DNA from: Methanobrevibacter gottschalkii DSM 11977
GTDB lineage: Archaea; Methanobacteriota; Methanobacteria; Methanobacteriales; Methanobacteriaceae
Reading direction: 5' to 3'
Assembly (NCBI RefSeq): GCF_003814835.1
Contig: NZ_RKRG01000005.1
Coordinates: 20,197 to 84,196 of the forward strand
DNA length: 64,000 nt
Shown here: piece by piece, positions 53,342 to 62,339 of the stretch
Layout: every line of letters begins with the position of its first letter
Position numbering within the stretch: position 1 is the first letter of the stretch
Notes under the pieces: model-generated
Database searches by the model: none
Told to the model about the DNA's origin: nothing
The model's input: the letters and a program-made list of their open reading frames with translations, nothing else
Translations under genes and position numbers: made by a program

Positions 53342-54432
53342 AATTATTATTCATTGGTTCAAGATTATATGATGATATAGATTGGTATGTAAAGAGAAAA
53401 AACATTGAAAGTGTTTTAACAGAATCTAATGAAAATGCGATTAATCTTGATTTGCCCGATCAAGTATTTATTGTTCCTCGTGGAATGGATGGGCCAAAAC
53501 AAGTTGCATTAATGCAAAAAGTTGATGCTATTGTTCCATTAATAGGAATTGACCCTCCATTAATGGATGTTGCACTCATGAAAGAAGAAATTGAGGAAAA
53601 ATATGGAATTCCTGTTATTGCTGCAGGTGTCAGGGCAGTTGAACTGACTTCTAATAAAATCGAAACTAAAAAATTTTATAAAGAAATTGGTGTTGTAACT
53701 CCCGATTATCAAATTTTAAACGATCCTGAAGATTTAACTTTGGATTTTCCAGTTGTGCTGAAACAAGGTGAAGGTCAAGGTGGAAAAGATATTAAAATTG
53801 CTAAATCAATTGATGATGTCAATGAATACTTTGAAAATTTCAATCAGGCATTGTGCGAAGAATTTATTGAAGGATCTGAAATTTCTATTGAAGTATTAGG
53901 ATTTAATGGAGAATATGTTGCTTTACCTCCGATATATAAGGGTGAAACTACTTTGGAAGGTACACATCCACTAAATAAAATTAAAACTGGCCCTTGCATG
54001 GTTCAAGGATTGGATAATAATTTGGTTCAACATACTGCATATAAAATTGCCAAAAACTTAGCATCTGATGGCATTTTCGAGATGGATTTCATGTATTCAG
54101 CAAAAAAAGACCAGTTATATGCTATTGAAGTTAATACACGTCCGAATGGAACAAGATATTTAACAACTGCGACTTGTGGTGTTAACTCATTATGTGAACT
54201 GGTTAATATGGCTATTGGGGAATTTTCATTACATAATATTTCGGATAAATTAGGATATTATTATTCAACTGAAATTCCAATTGGAAATTATGAAGGTCCT
54301 GCTCCAATTAAACCTGAAAAATCATTTGAGAATAATGATTTTGTTGTCCATGGTCCTGCGGGTTATCAAAGAGTTACTGCAAGGGCGGATTCAAAAGATA
54401 ATCTTGAAAGTTTAGTTTCAAAATTAGTATAA
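53338..54432 (+). CDS. ATP-grasp carboxylate-amine ligase of the pseudomurein cluster (CarB/Ddl-like)
   Basis: A 364-residue ATP-grasp ligase resembling half of carbamoyl-phosphate synthase. Landmarks are GVRAVELTSNKIETKKFYKE, the nucleotide loop VLKQGEGQGGKDI, EFIEGSEISIEVLG, and the late catalytic FEMDFMYSAKKDQLYAIEVNTRPNGT (two parts, FEMDFMYS and AIEVNTRPN). It should form an amide or peptide bond. In Methanobacteriales a CarB-like ATP-grasp gene beside MraY- and Mur-like genes is part of the pseudomurein block (recalled), where it may build a peptide precursor. The ATG at 53338 follows AAAGGAGTG. Confidence 0.8.
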   Translation: MKLLFIGSRLYDDIDWYVKRKNIESVLTESNENAINLDLPDQVFIVPRGMDGPKQVALMQKVDAIVPLIGIDPPLMDVALMKEEIEEKYGIPVIAAGVRAVELTSNKIETKKFYKEIGVVTPDYQILNDPEDLTLDFPVVLKQGEGQGGKDIKIAKSIDDVNEYFENFNQALCEEFIEGSEISIEVLGFNGEYVALPPIYKGETTLEGTHPLNKIKTGPCMVQGLDNNLVQHTAYKIAKNLASDGIFEMDFMYSAKKDQLYAIEVNTRPNGTRYLTTATCGVNSLCELVNMAIGEFSLHNISDKLGYYYSTEIPIGNYEGPAPIKPEKSFENNDFVVHGPAGYQRVTARADSKDNLESLVSKLV

Positions 54433-54509
54433 ATCTGTGTTATAAGTTATAATTATATACTATTATCAATAGATATTTTAATAATCTAAAAGATTTATTG
54501 TGTGGTAAA

Positions 54510-55580
54510 ATGAATAATACAGATATGTTAATTCTTTTTTTAATAACATTATGTGCTACAATATTCTTTACATGGTATATTAAAAGAATATTAATTAAAG
54601 CAAGGATTGCTGATAATCCTATAGTTAGTGAACATAGACATAAAAGTGGTACTCCTACAATGGGGGGTATCGCATTCTTATTTACAATCTCTTTAATTAT
54701 TGCGTTGTATTATCAAAATACTCCGATCTTGCTTGTATCTTTTATAATGCTTGCAGGGGGAATTGTGGGTTTGGTTGATGATTTAATTGGTCTTAAAGTT
54801 AAAGAAGTTCAAAAAATCGTTGTAAATACTTCAAGTGATGTTATTACTCTTGGAAGGTTGGATGTTGAACCTAATGAAGAAGTACGTGTAGCTACTCCTA
54901 AAGCAAAAGCTGAAGTTGATGATTTGCTTAAGGATGGTAAAGTAGAAGTTGTTGGTGAAGTTCCAATTAAAACTGAACCTGGCGAACTTGAAAAAATTAT
55001 ATGTCAAATTGTATTGGGATTATTCTTCGCTTTAACTGGCATCATTACTGCAGTAGGTGGTTTCAAATTAGGTGTTTTAGCTATTCCTGTTGTTGTAATA
55101 GCTATTCTTGGTTCTATTAATTCTATTAATCTTATTGATGGTATGGATGGTCTTGCAGCAGGTATTGTTGGAATTGCTTCAATTGCTTGTTGTGTATATG
55201 GTTATTTATTTGGACCTGCATCAATTATTCCTCCATTCCTAATTCTTTCAGGTTTATGCTTAGGATTCTTAGTATTTAACAAGCATCCTGCATCAATATT
55301 TATGGGGGATACTGGATCATTTGTTTTGGGTACTGGTTATGCAGCTGCTGTTTTAGTATGCGATATTCCTTACTTTGGAGTTCTTGCATTAGGCGTACCG
55401 ATTATTTCAGTTGTGGTTAGTTTACTTCACAGAGCACATATTATCAAATTACCAGTAGAACCACTGCATCACACTTTAAATCATTATGGTATGTCTGAAA
55501 CAAGAATTATAGTTAGTTATTGGGGAATTACATTTTTATTATGTATAATTGGTATTCTTGCTAAGATGTATGTATTTTAA
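54510..55580 (+). CDS. MraY-like phospho-pentapeptide-type glycosyl-1-phosphate transferase (pseudomurein)
   Basis: A 356-residue membrane enzyme with ten helices and the MraY/WecA family marks: GTPTMGGIAFLF near the N-terminus, the Asp pair GLVDDLIGLK, NLIDGMDGLAAG, MGDTGSFVLG, and the cytoplasmic HHTLNHYGMSETRI. An insert of about 80 residues (VQKIVVNTSS... to KTEPGELEK) after the second motif is unusual for bacterial MraY. It is predicted to move a UDP-linked precursor onto a lipid phosphate. The ATG at 54510 follows GTGGTAA; the Mur ligase gene is 18 bases downstream. Confidence 0.87.
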   Translation: MNNTDMLILFLITLCATIFFTWYIKRILIKARIADNPIVSEHRHKSGTPTMGGIAFLFTISLIIALYYQNTPILLVSFIMLAGGIVGLVDDLIGLKVKEVQKIVVNTSSDVITLGRLDVEPNEEVRVATPKAKAEVDDLLKDGKVEVVGEVPIKTEPGELEKIICQIVLGLFFALTGIITAVGGFKLGVLAIPVVVIAILGSINSINLIDGMDGLAAGIVGIASIACCVYGYLFGPASIIPPFLILSGLCLGFLVFNKHPASIFMGDTGSFVLGTGYAAAVLVCDIPYFGVLALGVPIISVVVSLLHRAHIIKLPVEPLHHTLNHYGMSETRIIVSYWGITFLLCIIGILAKMYVF

Positions 55581-55598
55581 TACATTGGAGGTGACAAT

Positions 55599-57029
55599 AT
55601 GGATATTCAAGAGTTAGTTAGATTAGTTGAGGGTGAACTTGTCGGTAATGTTGATTTTTTTTCAATTGATGGGTTTTCGGGTAGATTTACTTTTTTAAAT
55701 GATGCACACACAGGAGACATTGTTGTAAGACATTGGATTGATGGTAATGGTGTTGCTATGGCATTTAAAAAGAATATTGCATGTTTAATAACACAAACTC
55801 CAAAAGATGATGCTATTGAAATGGCAGAAAAACTTAATTTTCCATTAGTGATTACAAATAAAATTGAACTTGCTAATGCTTTAGCACTTTCACATACAAT
55901 TGATAAATATTCTCATAATTCAACTAATGTTGTCATAACCGGAACAAATGGTAAATCAACTACTTCTCATTTAATTTATCATATTTTAAACAATGCTGGT
56001 TTTCATGTTCTCACAAACACTGATAGTGAATCTGAATTCAACACGTTAATTGATCCGATGGTTTCTAAATTAATTTCTGATGAAGTTAAAAAAAATGGTA
56101 AATTGGATTATTTGGTTATTGAAGTTTCTGAGGTTCAAGGATGGCTTGGAAAACTAATGAAAAATCATGCAGCATTAATGAGTGAAGCTATTAAACCACA
56201 GGTTGGCGTAATAACTAATATTGCAATGGATCATATTGGTCTTGTAAATTCCATTGATGATGTGTTTAATGAAATAACTGCAGTTCCAAAAGCAATAGGT
56301 GATGGAATATGTATTTTAAATCATGATGATGAACTAGTTAGGAAATTAAATGCAAAAAATCCATTTTACACCTCAATGTCTAAAATAGATGGCGATAATG
56401 CAGTATATTTTGATGACGGGACTATTTATTATAATGATAATCCAATTTTAACTATTGGGGAGTTGCCATTCACCGGTAAACATTTTATACAAAATATATT
56501 ATCCGCTATTGGCGCATGTATTTCTCTAAATTTACCAATTGAGGATATTGTTGATGGAGTTAGATCTTATAAGGCACTTAATAGACGTTTTACAAAATTA
56601 AATGATGAACCTTTAATTTATGATGATTTTGCACATAATCCTGATGGAATTAAAGCAACAATATCCGAAACCCTAAAATTACTTCCTGATAATCAAAAAT
56701 TATATGTTGTTTGTGCTATTAGAGGATCAAGGGGTGTTGAAATTAATCAATTAAATGTTGAAGCTATTGTTGAATCTATGGATGATGGCATTGAATTAGT
56801 ATTATCTTCAAGTAATGATGTTGTTAATAATTTAAATTGGGTTAATGAAAATGAAAAAGAAGTTTTCTTCAATGTTTTGAATCAAAATAATATTGATTAT
56901 GTTCATTTTGACAATTTAAAAGATTGCTTAAATGAAGTTTATAACAAAGCAGATAAAAAAGATATTATTTTATTAATTGGTGCTCAGGGAATGGATCATG
57001 CGGAGTTCCTTTTAAAGGACATAATATAA
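55599..57029 (+). CDS. Mur ligase family protein (pseudomurein peptide ligase)
   Basis: A 476-residue Mur ligase: ATP loop ITGTNGKSTTSHLIYHIL (about residues 111-128), a central segment LDYLVIEVSEVQGWLGK, MDHIGLVNSIDDV, and the third-domain mark YDDFAHNPDGIKATI. It adds an amino acid to a nucleotide-activated peptide. In pseudomurein the chain contains L-Glu, Lys and Ala, and which step this enzyme catalyses cannot be read from sequence. Start follows GGAGGTGACAAT. Together with the ATP-grasp and MraY-like genes it forms the core of the wall-precursor block. Confidence 0.87.
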   Translation: MDIQELVRLVEGELVGNVDFFSIDGFSGRFTFLNDAHTGDIVVRHWIDGNGVAMAFKKNIACLITQTPKDDAIEMAEKLNFPLVITNKIELANALALSHTIDKYSHNSTNVVITGTNGKSTTSHLIYHILNNAGFHVLTNTDSESEFNTLIDPMVSKLISDEVKKNGKLDYLVIEVSEVQGWLGKLMKNHAALMSEAIKPQVGVITNIAMDHIGLVNSIDDVFNEITAVPKAIGDGICILNHDDELVRKLNAKNPFYTSMSKIDGDNAVYFDDGTIYYNDNPILTIGELPFTGKHFIQNILSAIGACISLNLPIEDIVDGVRSYKALNRRFTKLNDEPLIYDDFAHNPDGIKATISETLKLLPDNQKLYVVCAIRGSRGVEINQLNVEAIVESMDDGIELVLSSSNDVVNNLNWVNENEKEVFFNVLNQNNIDYVHFDNLKDCLNEVYNKADKKDIILLIGAQGMDHAEFLLKDII

Positions 57030-57111
57030 ATTTAAATATTAAATTAATTTAATATAATAAATGTATAAATTTATTCTTTATAAAAGAATATTGATACAAG
57101 AGGAAATAATC

Positions 57112-57552
57112 ATGTTTATAAAGATTAGAAGAGACACATTAATAATTTTATTATTGGCGTTTATTTTGATTCTTTGTGGTCGTTTAATTACCTATGTTGC
57201 GTTTGCATCTTCTGATGAAATAAACGATGGTATTGCTATTTCTGGTGTTATTATTAAAGGTAATGATATAGTTCCGGTTGATACTATCAGATCAAATGTT
57301 ATGCAGGCAGGTTTTAGGGATGGTAGTGTAATTTATGGTGATATTTTAAAAACTTCCAAAAGGGAAGTTTCACTTCAAGATGCTATTCAGACGGCTCAAG
57401 AATTTGCAACACGGTCAACAGTGCCCGGTACATCTGTACAACCTATTACTGCAGCTGATGTTCAAGTGGATAAGAATACAGGTGTAGTTACAGTCACTGT
57501 TATAGAAGATTTTTCATCTGTTGAATTAGACAATAAAACAAGTGGTGGATAA
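57112..57552 (+). CDS. single-pass membrane protein next to the pseudomurein genes, unknown
   Basis: A 146-residue protein: basic N-terminus (MFIKIRRDT), a transmembrane helix (LIILLLAFILILCGRLI), and an extracytoplasmic part with a small alpha/beta domain (IVPVDTIRSNVMQAGFRDGS recalls a POTRA-like strand-helix, not a firm match). The ATG at 57112 follows GAGGAAATAAT, and an in-frame ATG at 57061 lies before any ribosome site. It is separated by two bases from the next secreted protein, with which it probably forms an envelope pair. Function unknown. Confidence 0.65.
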   Translation: MFIKIRRDTLIILLLAFILILCGRLITYVAFASSDEINDGIAISGVIIKGNDIVPVDTIRSNVMQAGFRDGSVIYGDILKTSKREVSLQDAIQTAQEFATRSTVPGTSVQPITAADVQVDKNTGVVTVTVIEDFSSVELDNKTSGG

Positions 57553-57554
57553 AA

Positions 57555-58814
57555 TTGAATAAATTAAAACTTTCACTTGTATTTTTTGCAGTATTGTTAT
57601 TGACAATGAGTAGTGTAGCAGCTACTTGTAATATTATAGTTATCACTGATCCTTCGGGTAATGATCCTAATGGTGCAGCTGCTGGAAGTATGTCTTTTGC
57701 AGATAATATGTTCCAGTCAACTTTCTTATTATCTAGATCTAATCATTTTGCTGTACTTTCTGGAGGTACTGGTAGTTCAGATACTAGGTTGGATTCTATT
57801 GTTGATGCAGTTGCCAGTTTGGAAAATAATGCTTCTGCAGCATCAGCTGCTTCATTAGCTTCTCAATTTAAGGGAGCACGTCTTGTTGTTGGCGGTCCTA
57901 ATATTGGTGCTGCTGTTGGAGGTTCATTTAATGCATATGTAATTACAGTTGACGATTCAAGTAATGATATTAAAGTAACCCCTTATAATAGTGGTGTGGC
58001 AACATTGCAGCCGGGTCAAAAAGGAGCTATTATTCACTTGAGGAATACTGCTGGAAATCCATTATATGGTACTGCAGATTCTGTAAGAAAAGAAACTGCA
58101 ATGAATATTGGTAAGATGATTAGGGATGGTTATCCTGCAACTACTATTCTTGCTGAAGCTATGGGTGAAGTGGCTAAAGATTCTGGTGAAAAATATGGTG
58201 GGGGTGGAGTAAACCTTGTATCTGGCATTTCAACTTCAGATATGTTTACACCAAAAGAATTGAATTCCACTGGTTATCCGATGGATGAAGAATATTCCAA
58301 GGTTTGTGATAGCTGCGGATGGGCAATGGGTTTTCCAGCTGCAGAAGCCTATGAAAAATGTCCTGTTTGTGGTGGAGATCTTAGAACTGTTTATGCATAT
58401 CAGGCATTAGGTGATGCGTTAACTGTTAGCTCTAAAGCCGTTAGTGTTTCAGTCTATGGAAGTGATAGACCAGGTTTAGCAGAAACTACTAAAGAAATTG
58501 TTGAAGCATCCGTTTCTAAATATGGTTATGATGCATCTGCAATTTCAGGTTCAATTAATAGAGGTATTAATAATGGTCTTTTAGTAGGTGTTGATCATGT
58601 TGAACCTAAAGATATTAATGTAAAACAAGGTTCAAAAGCAGTTGGAGTTTATTACAAATCACTTCCTAGTGAAAGATCATCTCCTGCGTGGGATTTACCG
58701 ATTGATGGAAATATTTTAACAATACTTGGAAGTATCCAAACGGCTGTTGGTATTATCTTGATTTTATTAGTATTATTCAGAAGTAGATTGCTTAAATCTT
58801 TCCAAAATCGGTGA
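57555..58814 (+). CDS. secreted/membrane protein with extracytoplasmic zinc ribbon, unknown
   Basis: A 419-residue protein starting at TTG after GGTGGATAAAA. It has a signal peptide (KLKLSLVFFAVLLLTMSS, cleavage near VAA), a large exported domain rich in Gly/Ser, a zinc-ribbon pair CDSC (251-254) and CPVC (269-272), a further alpha/beta domain, and a C-terminal transmembrane helix (ILTILGSIQTAVGIILILLV, about 388-408). Zinc ribbons outside the cell are rare. It follows the 146-aa membrane protein and the Mur ligase, so it may help assemble or remodel the wall. I do not recognise a family. Confidence 0.7.
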   Translation: MNKLKLSLVFFAVLLLTMSSVAATCNIIVITDPSGNDPNGAAAGSMSFADNMFQSTFLLSRSNHFAVLSGGTGSSDTRLDSIVDAVASLENNASAASAASLASQFKGARLVVGGPNIGAAVGGSFNAYVITVDDSSNDIKVTPYNSGVATLQPGQKGAIIHLRNTAGNPLYGTADSVRKETAMNIGKMIRDGYPATTILAEAMGEVAKDSGEKYGGGGVNLVSGISTSDMFTPKELNSTGYPMDEEYSKVCDSCGWAMGFPAAEAYEKCPVCGGDLRTVYAYQALGDALTVSSKAVSVSVYGSDRPGLAETTKEIVEASVSKYGYDASAISGSINRGINNGLLVGVDHVEPKDINVKQGSKAVGVYYKSLPSERSSPAWDLPIDGNILTILGSIQTAVGIILILLVLFRSRLLKSFQNR

Positions 58815-58852
58815 TAATTCACCTTTTTTATTTTTTTTATATGGTGGTTAAT

Positions 58853-59284
58853 ATGGCATTAATTTTAATCAGAGGAGAAACAAATTCAAAATTACTTAAT
58901 GCAATTGCAGACATGGAACGTCATGGTAATTTGAATTTAATAACTAAACCTAAGGTGGTCGACTCTAAATTTGCTGATTCATTGGTTGAAAAAATTTTAA
59001 ATTCAAAACTTAGAACAAAATCTAAAGTTGCCACTGCGTTTTTTGTAAAAGAGGATACTACATTGAGTATTATGCAAGTAAAAAAGATTCATCCTCCAGC
59101 ACATGTAGTTGTTGTTAGTGATGAATATGAGGGTTATCATAAATTAAAGAAATTATTAGATAATGCTAAAGTATTCCAAGGTTATTATTCTCATAAGGCA
59201 AAAAATGATGGGTTAATAGATTATTCAATTAAAGGGAAAAAAAGACATGTTAAAAATGAAAAATTGAACAGCTATATAAAATAA
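58853..59284 (+). CDS. DUF2103 family protein
   Basis: A 143-residue soluble protein starting at the ATG after GGTGGTTAAT (an in-frame codon at 58811 would prepend an unlikely leader). Its body (LVEKILNSKLRTKSKVATAF, then IMQVKKIHPPAHVVVVSDE) fits DUF2103, predicted metal-binding methanogen proteins; recalled, not searched. The C-terminus is Lys-rich (SIKGKKRHVKNEKLN). It converges with the MBF1 gene, four bases away. Confidence 0.65.
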   Translation: MALILIRGETNSKLLNAIADMERHGNLNLITKPKVVDSKFADSLVEKILNSKLRTKSKVATAFFVKEDTTLSIMQVKKIHPPAHVVVVSDEYEGYHKLKKLLDNAKVFQGYYSHKAKNDGLIDYSIKGKKRHVKNEKLNSYIK

Positions 59285-59287
59285 TAG

Positions 59288-59782
59288 CTATTTTCTTTTT
59301 ATTTTCATTATACTTCCTAAGGCGCGTTCACCTGTGGAGGTATTTATAAATTGATTTAAATCAATATTATTTACTTTTTCAAGAAGTTTTATATTTAAAG
59401 TTTTTTCAATTTTTTTGGTTAATTTAGTATCAGGTGTCATTTTTCCAGTTTCAATTCTGGTAATAACTGATACTCTTTCATTAATTTTCTTACCTAAATC
59501 CTCACGAGACCAATTTTTTGTCTCTCTTGCTTTTCTAATTTTTAGGTTAAAATCTTCAATTAATTCTTCTGAGGGTTCATCTCTTCTAGAATAATTTCCG
59601 GTATTTTTAGTATTCTTTGCTTTTTTTCCTTTAGGTTGTTGTCTAAATTTTGGTTGTTGTGGTGCTTTTTGTATTGTTCCAAGTTTTGAACACTCTTTAC
59701 ATACAACCATAACTGATCCTTCAATTTTTGCTCTAATTGGATTATTTTCGGGTACTGTTTTACCACAGATTTCACATTCCAT
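59288..59782 (-). CDS. archaeal multiprotein-bridging factor 1 homologue
   Basis: A 164-residue aMBF1: N-terminal zinc ribbon (CEICGKTVPENNP then VVCKEC), a basic linker (about residues 40-65), and a helix-turn-helix of the Xre type at about 75-130 (IRKARETKNWSREDLGKKIN then VSVITRIETGKMTP). In eukaryotes MBF1 links TBP to activators; in archaea it also binds the ribosome. It faces the DUF2103 gene and its start at 59782 is the only reasonable one. Confidence 0.9.
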   Translation of the reverse strand: MECEICGKTVPENNPIRAKIEGSVMVVCKECSKLGTIQKAPQQPKFRQQPKGKKAKNTKNTGNYSRRDEPSEELIEDFNLKIRKARETKNWSREDLGKKINERVSVITRIETGKMTPDTKLTKKIEKTLNIKLLEKVNNIDLNQFINTSTGERALGSIMKIKRK

Positions 59783-59947
59783 ATTAATCAGTTTCCTTTA
59801 TTTTTTAATAAATATTATATATCATTAAGTTATTAAATGTTTGTCGGTATTGGTTTTAAATGAATACTTTTATATACTTTAAAGTTACAAATTGTTATTA
59901 AAGTAGAATGTTATGAAAAATTTATTCGCTAACTGGAGATGATTCAC

Positions 59948-61204
59948 ATGGATGATTTCAATGATTTGGAAAACTCTTCAAAAGAACAATTAATGGAAAA
60001 AGTAGAAGATTTACAAAATGAAATTGATTTGTTAAAAGAAGAAAAATCCAAAGCAAAAAGTAACTTAATGTGGAAAGTTAGAAAATTAGAAAAAGATAAA
60101 GTCTTAATAGAAAATGAAAAGATTAGACTTGAGAGAGAAACTAAATCATTACGTTCAGAAGTTGATAGGTTTAGATCTCCACCTTTGGTGTTAGCTACTA
60201 TTACTGAAGTCTTAGATGATAATAGAATGACTGTTAAAAGTAGCACAGGACCTAGTTTCCTTGTTAATTACTCAAAATTCTTAGATGAAAAATTATTAGT
60301 TCCGGGTTCAAGGGTTGCATTGAATCAACAAACTTTCGGTATTGTTGAAGTTTTACCGTCTGAAAAAGATGCTAATGTTTCTGGAATGGAAATTGAAACT
60401 AAACCGGATATTACCTACGAAAAAATTGGTGGATTGGAAGAACAAATTAGGGAAGTTAAAGAAACAGTTGAATTACCTTTAACTGAACCAGAATTATTCG
60501 AAAATGTAGGAATTGAACCCCCTAAAGGAATATTGTTGTATGGTCCTCCGGGAACTGGTAAAACATTACTTGCAAAAGCTGTTGCAAATGAAACTAATGC
60601 TACCTTTATTAAAATTGTAGCTTCTGAGTTTGTTAAAAAATACATTGGGGAAGGAGCAAGATTAGTACGTGAAGTATTTGAACTGGCTAAAGAAAAAGCT
60701 CCTGCTATTATATTCATCGATGAACTTGATGCTGTTGCAGCTAAAAGACTTAAAAGTTCCACCAGTGGAGATAGGGAAGTTCAAAGAACATTAATGCAGC
60801 TTTTAGCAGAGTTAGATGGATTTGAATCCAGGGGGGATATTGGTATTATTGGTGCAACCAACAGGCCAGATATTTTAGATCCTGCATTATTGCGTCCTGG
60901 TCGTTTTGATAGATTTATTGAAGTTCCACTTCCAAATGTTGATGGAAGACGTGAAATTCTTAAAATCCATACTAAAAATATGTCTTTTGATGAAGAAGCA
61001 GATCTTGATTTACTTGCGGATCTAACTGAAGGTTTATCTGGTGCTGATTTAAAAGCAGTATGTACTGAAGCAGGCATGTTTGCAATTCGTGAAAAACGTG
61101 ATAAAATAACTGTCACTGACTTTATGGATGCTATTGACAAAGTCATGAGTAAAAATAAAGAAGACGAAATGTTTAATACTGAAGCAGGAGTAATGTTTGG
61201 ATAA
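59948..61204 (+). CDS. pan: proteasome-activating nucleotidase (PAN)
   Basis: A 418-residue AAA+ ATPase that unfolds proteins for the 20S proteasome. Coiled coil at about residues 5-78, OB domain about 80-150, Walker A GPPGTGKT (199-206), Walker [10 protein letters not shown], arginine finger region [20 protein letters not shown] and a C-terminal helical lid. The last residues read MFG, a variant of the HbYX proteasome-docking tail with Phe for Tyr. Start: ATG at 59948, nine bases after GGAG; an ATG at 59939 overlaps that site. A C/D box sRNA follows 16 bases after the stop. Confidence 0.95.
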   Translation: MDDFNDLENSSKEQLMEKVEDLQNEIDLLKEEKSKAKSNLMWKVRKLEKDKVLIENEKIRLERETKSLRSEVDRFRSPPLVLATITEVLDDNRMTVKSSTGPSFLVNYSKFLDEKLLVPGSRVALNQQTFGIVEVLPSEKDANVSGMEIETKPDITYEKIGGLEEQIREVKETVELPLTEPELFENVGIEPPKGILLYGPPGTGKTLLAKAVANETNATFIKIVASEFVKKYIGEGARLVREVFELAKEKAPAIIFIDELDAVAAKRLKSSTSGDREVQRTLMQLLAELDGFESRGDIGIIGATNRPDILDPALLRPGRFDRFIEVPLPNVDGRREILKIHTKNMSFDEEADLDLLADLTEGLSGADLKAVCTEAGMFAIREKRDKITVTDFMDAIDKVMSKNKEDEMFNTEAGVMFG

Positions 61205-61220
61205 CTAATTATCATTGTTG

Positions 61221-61286
61221 AATAAGCCTATGATGAACCCTATGAGCTCTGATATGTGATGAATGATGGGCGAGCTGAGGCTTATT
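61221..61286 (+). ncRNA. C/D box sRNA guiding 2'-O-methylation
   Basis: All four boxes are present in order: C ATGATGA (61230-61236), D' CTGA (61249-61252), C' GTGATGA (61256-61262), D CTGA (61275-61278). The two guide regions are both 12 nt (61237-61248 and 61263-61274), the usual archaeal length. A perfect 8-bp terminal stem (AATAAGCC 61221-61228 with GGCTTATT 61279-61286) closes the molecule and a T-run follows (61294-61302). By the five-nucleotide rule, guide 1 would target C in 5'-AGCUCAUA and guide 2 C in 5'-UUCGCCCAU; both resemble 23S peptidyl-transferase loop sequences from memory. It is probably co-transcribed with PAN and processed. Confidence 0.85.
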
Positions 61287-61303
61287 TATTTTAATCTTTT
61301 TTT
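61287..61303 (+). terminator. T-run after the C/D box sRNA
   Basis: A poly-T tract (TTTTTTTT near 61294) directly follows the sRNA stem, fitting transcription termination for PAN and the sRNA. Confidence 0.5.
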
Positions 61304-61343
61304 TCTAAAACTTTATTTAAAATTAAATTCTAATATTATAATC

Positions 61344-62303
61344 ATGTTATTTAATAAAAATGAGAATAAAGCTAATGAACGAATTATTTATAAAACAAAA
61401 TCAAATGTGATTTTAGGTTGTAAAAAAGCTATCTATGGGCTTGTTTTATTGATTATTGTTTTATCCATTTCACCAATCATGATTAAATTCATTGCTAAAA
61501 TGCAAGTGTATTTAATTTCTCAAATTCAATTACCTTTAACTAGGTATGCAGCTATAGCTTTTTTTGTTATTATTCTCATTATTGTAATATATATTATATG
61601 GCATATTATTGGATGGTATTCTCTTGAATATACATTAACTGATTCAAGAATTATGGTCAAATCTGGTGTTATATCAACTAAAAAGAATTACATGCCTTAT
61701 GCAACAATTCAAGATGTTACTACTTCTCAAAGTATTCTTGCAAGATTATTTCATATAGGTACTGTATCTGTTTTTAGCGCTTATGATAATAATCGATTAG
61801 AATTAAAAAATATTTCAAATCCTTCTGAAGTTGAAGAAATAATATTTTCAAATATGAGAGGTTCCAGAACTTTCCAGCCTCAACAGTCCAGACCTATAAA
61901 TTATCACCAACAGGATAATTATTTAGATAATGGATCTTATCTGGGTAGAAATGAAATGTATGATGAATTTGAACCCATTACTCCTATAACTCATGAAAAA
62001 GACAGCTATCAGGGAAGAGATTATGAATATTATCCTGAAGATAGGGGTTTTGAAAATTCTGATCAAATAAGACATGAATATGAATATGAACCATATGATG
62101 ATATTGATAGATTTGTTGAAGAATTTGAACCTCATAAGAATTATCCTAATGAAATATATGATGATGAATTGGATGAGGATTATTATGAATTTGGTTCAAA
62201 AAATCATTATGATGAAAAAAGAAATGAAGTTATAGACAACGATTCAAACAGTCTATCCAGTGAAAAAGTTATTAGAAGACATTTTGATAAATTTAAAAAA
62301 TAA
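61344..62303 (+). CDS. bPH2 (YdbS-like PH) membrane protein with acidic tail
   Basis: A 319-residue protein. After a short basic start (MLFNKNENK, NERIIYKTKS) come two transmembrane helices (about 30-105) and a bacterial-type PH domain of the YdbS/bPH2 class (YSLEYTLTDSRIMVKSGVIS then YATIQDVTTSQSILARLFHI), ending with IFSNM. The last 140 residues are low-complexity, rich in Asp/Glu/Tyr/Arg. The ATG at 61344 gives a natural N-terminus; ORF start codons further upstream overlap the sRNA. Function unknown, perhaps membrane-lipid or protein binding. Confidence 0.8.
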   Translation: MLFNKNENKANERIIYKTKSNVILGCKKAIYGLVLLIIVLSISPIMIKFIAKMQVYLISQIQLPLTRYAAIAFFVIILIIVIYIIWHIIGWYSLEYTLTDSRIMVKSGVISTKKNYMPYATIQDVTTSQSILARLFHIGTVSVFSAYDNNRLELKNISNPSEVEEIIFSNMRGSRTFQPQQSRPINYHQQDNYLDNGSYLGRNEMYDEFEPITPITHEKDSYQGRDYEYYPEDRGFENSDQIRHEYEYEPYDDIDRFVEEFEPHKNYPNEIYDDELDEDYYEFGSKNHYDEKRNEVIDNDSNSLSSEKVIRRHFDKFKK

Positions 62304-62339
62304 TATTTTTTCTAATTTTTTTTATTTTAGGTGAAACTA

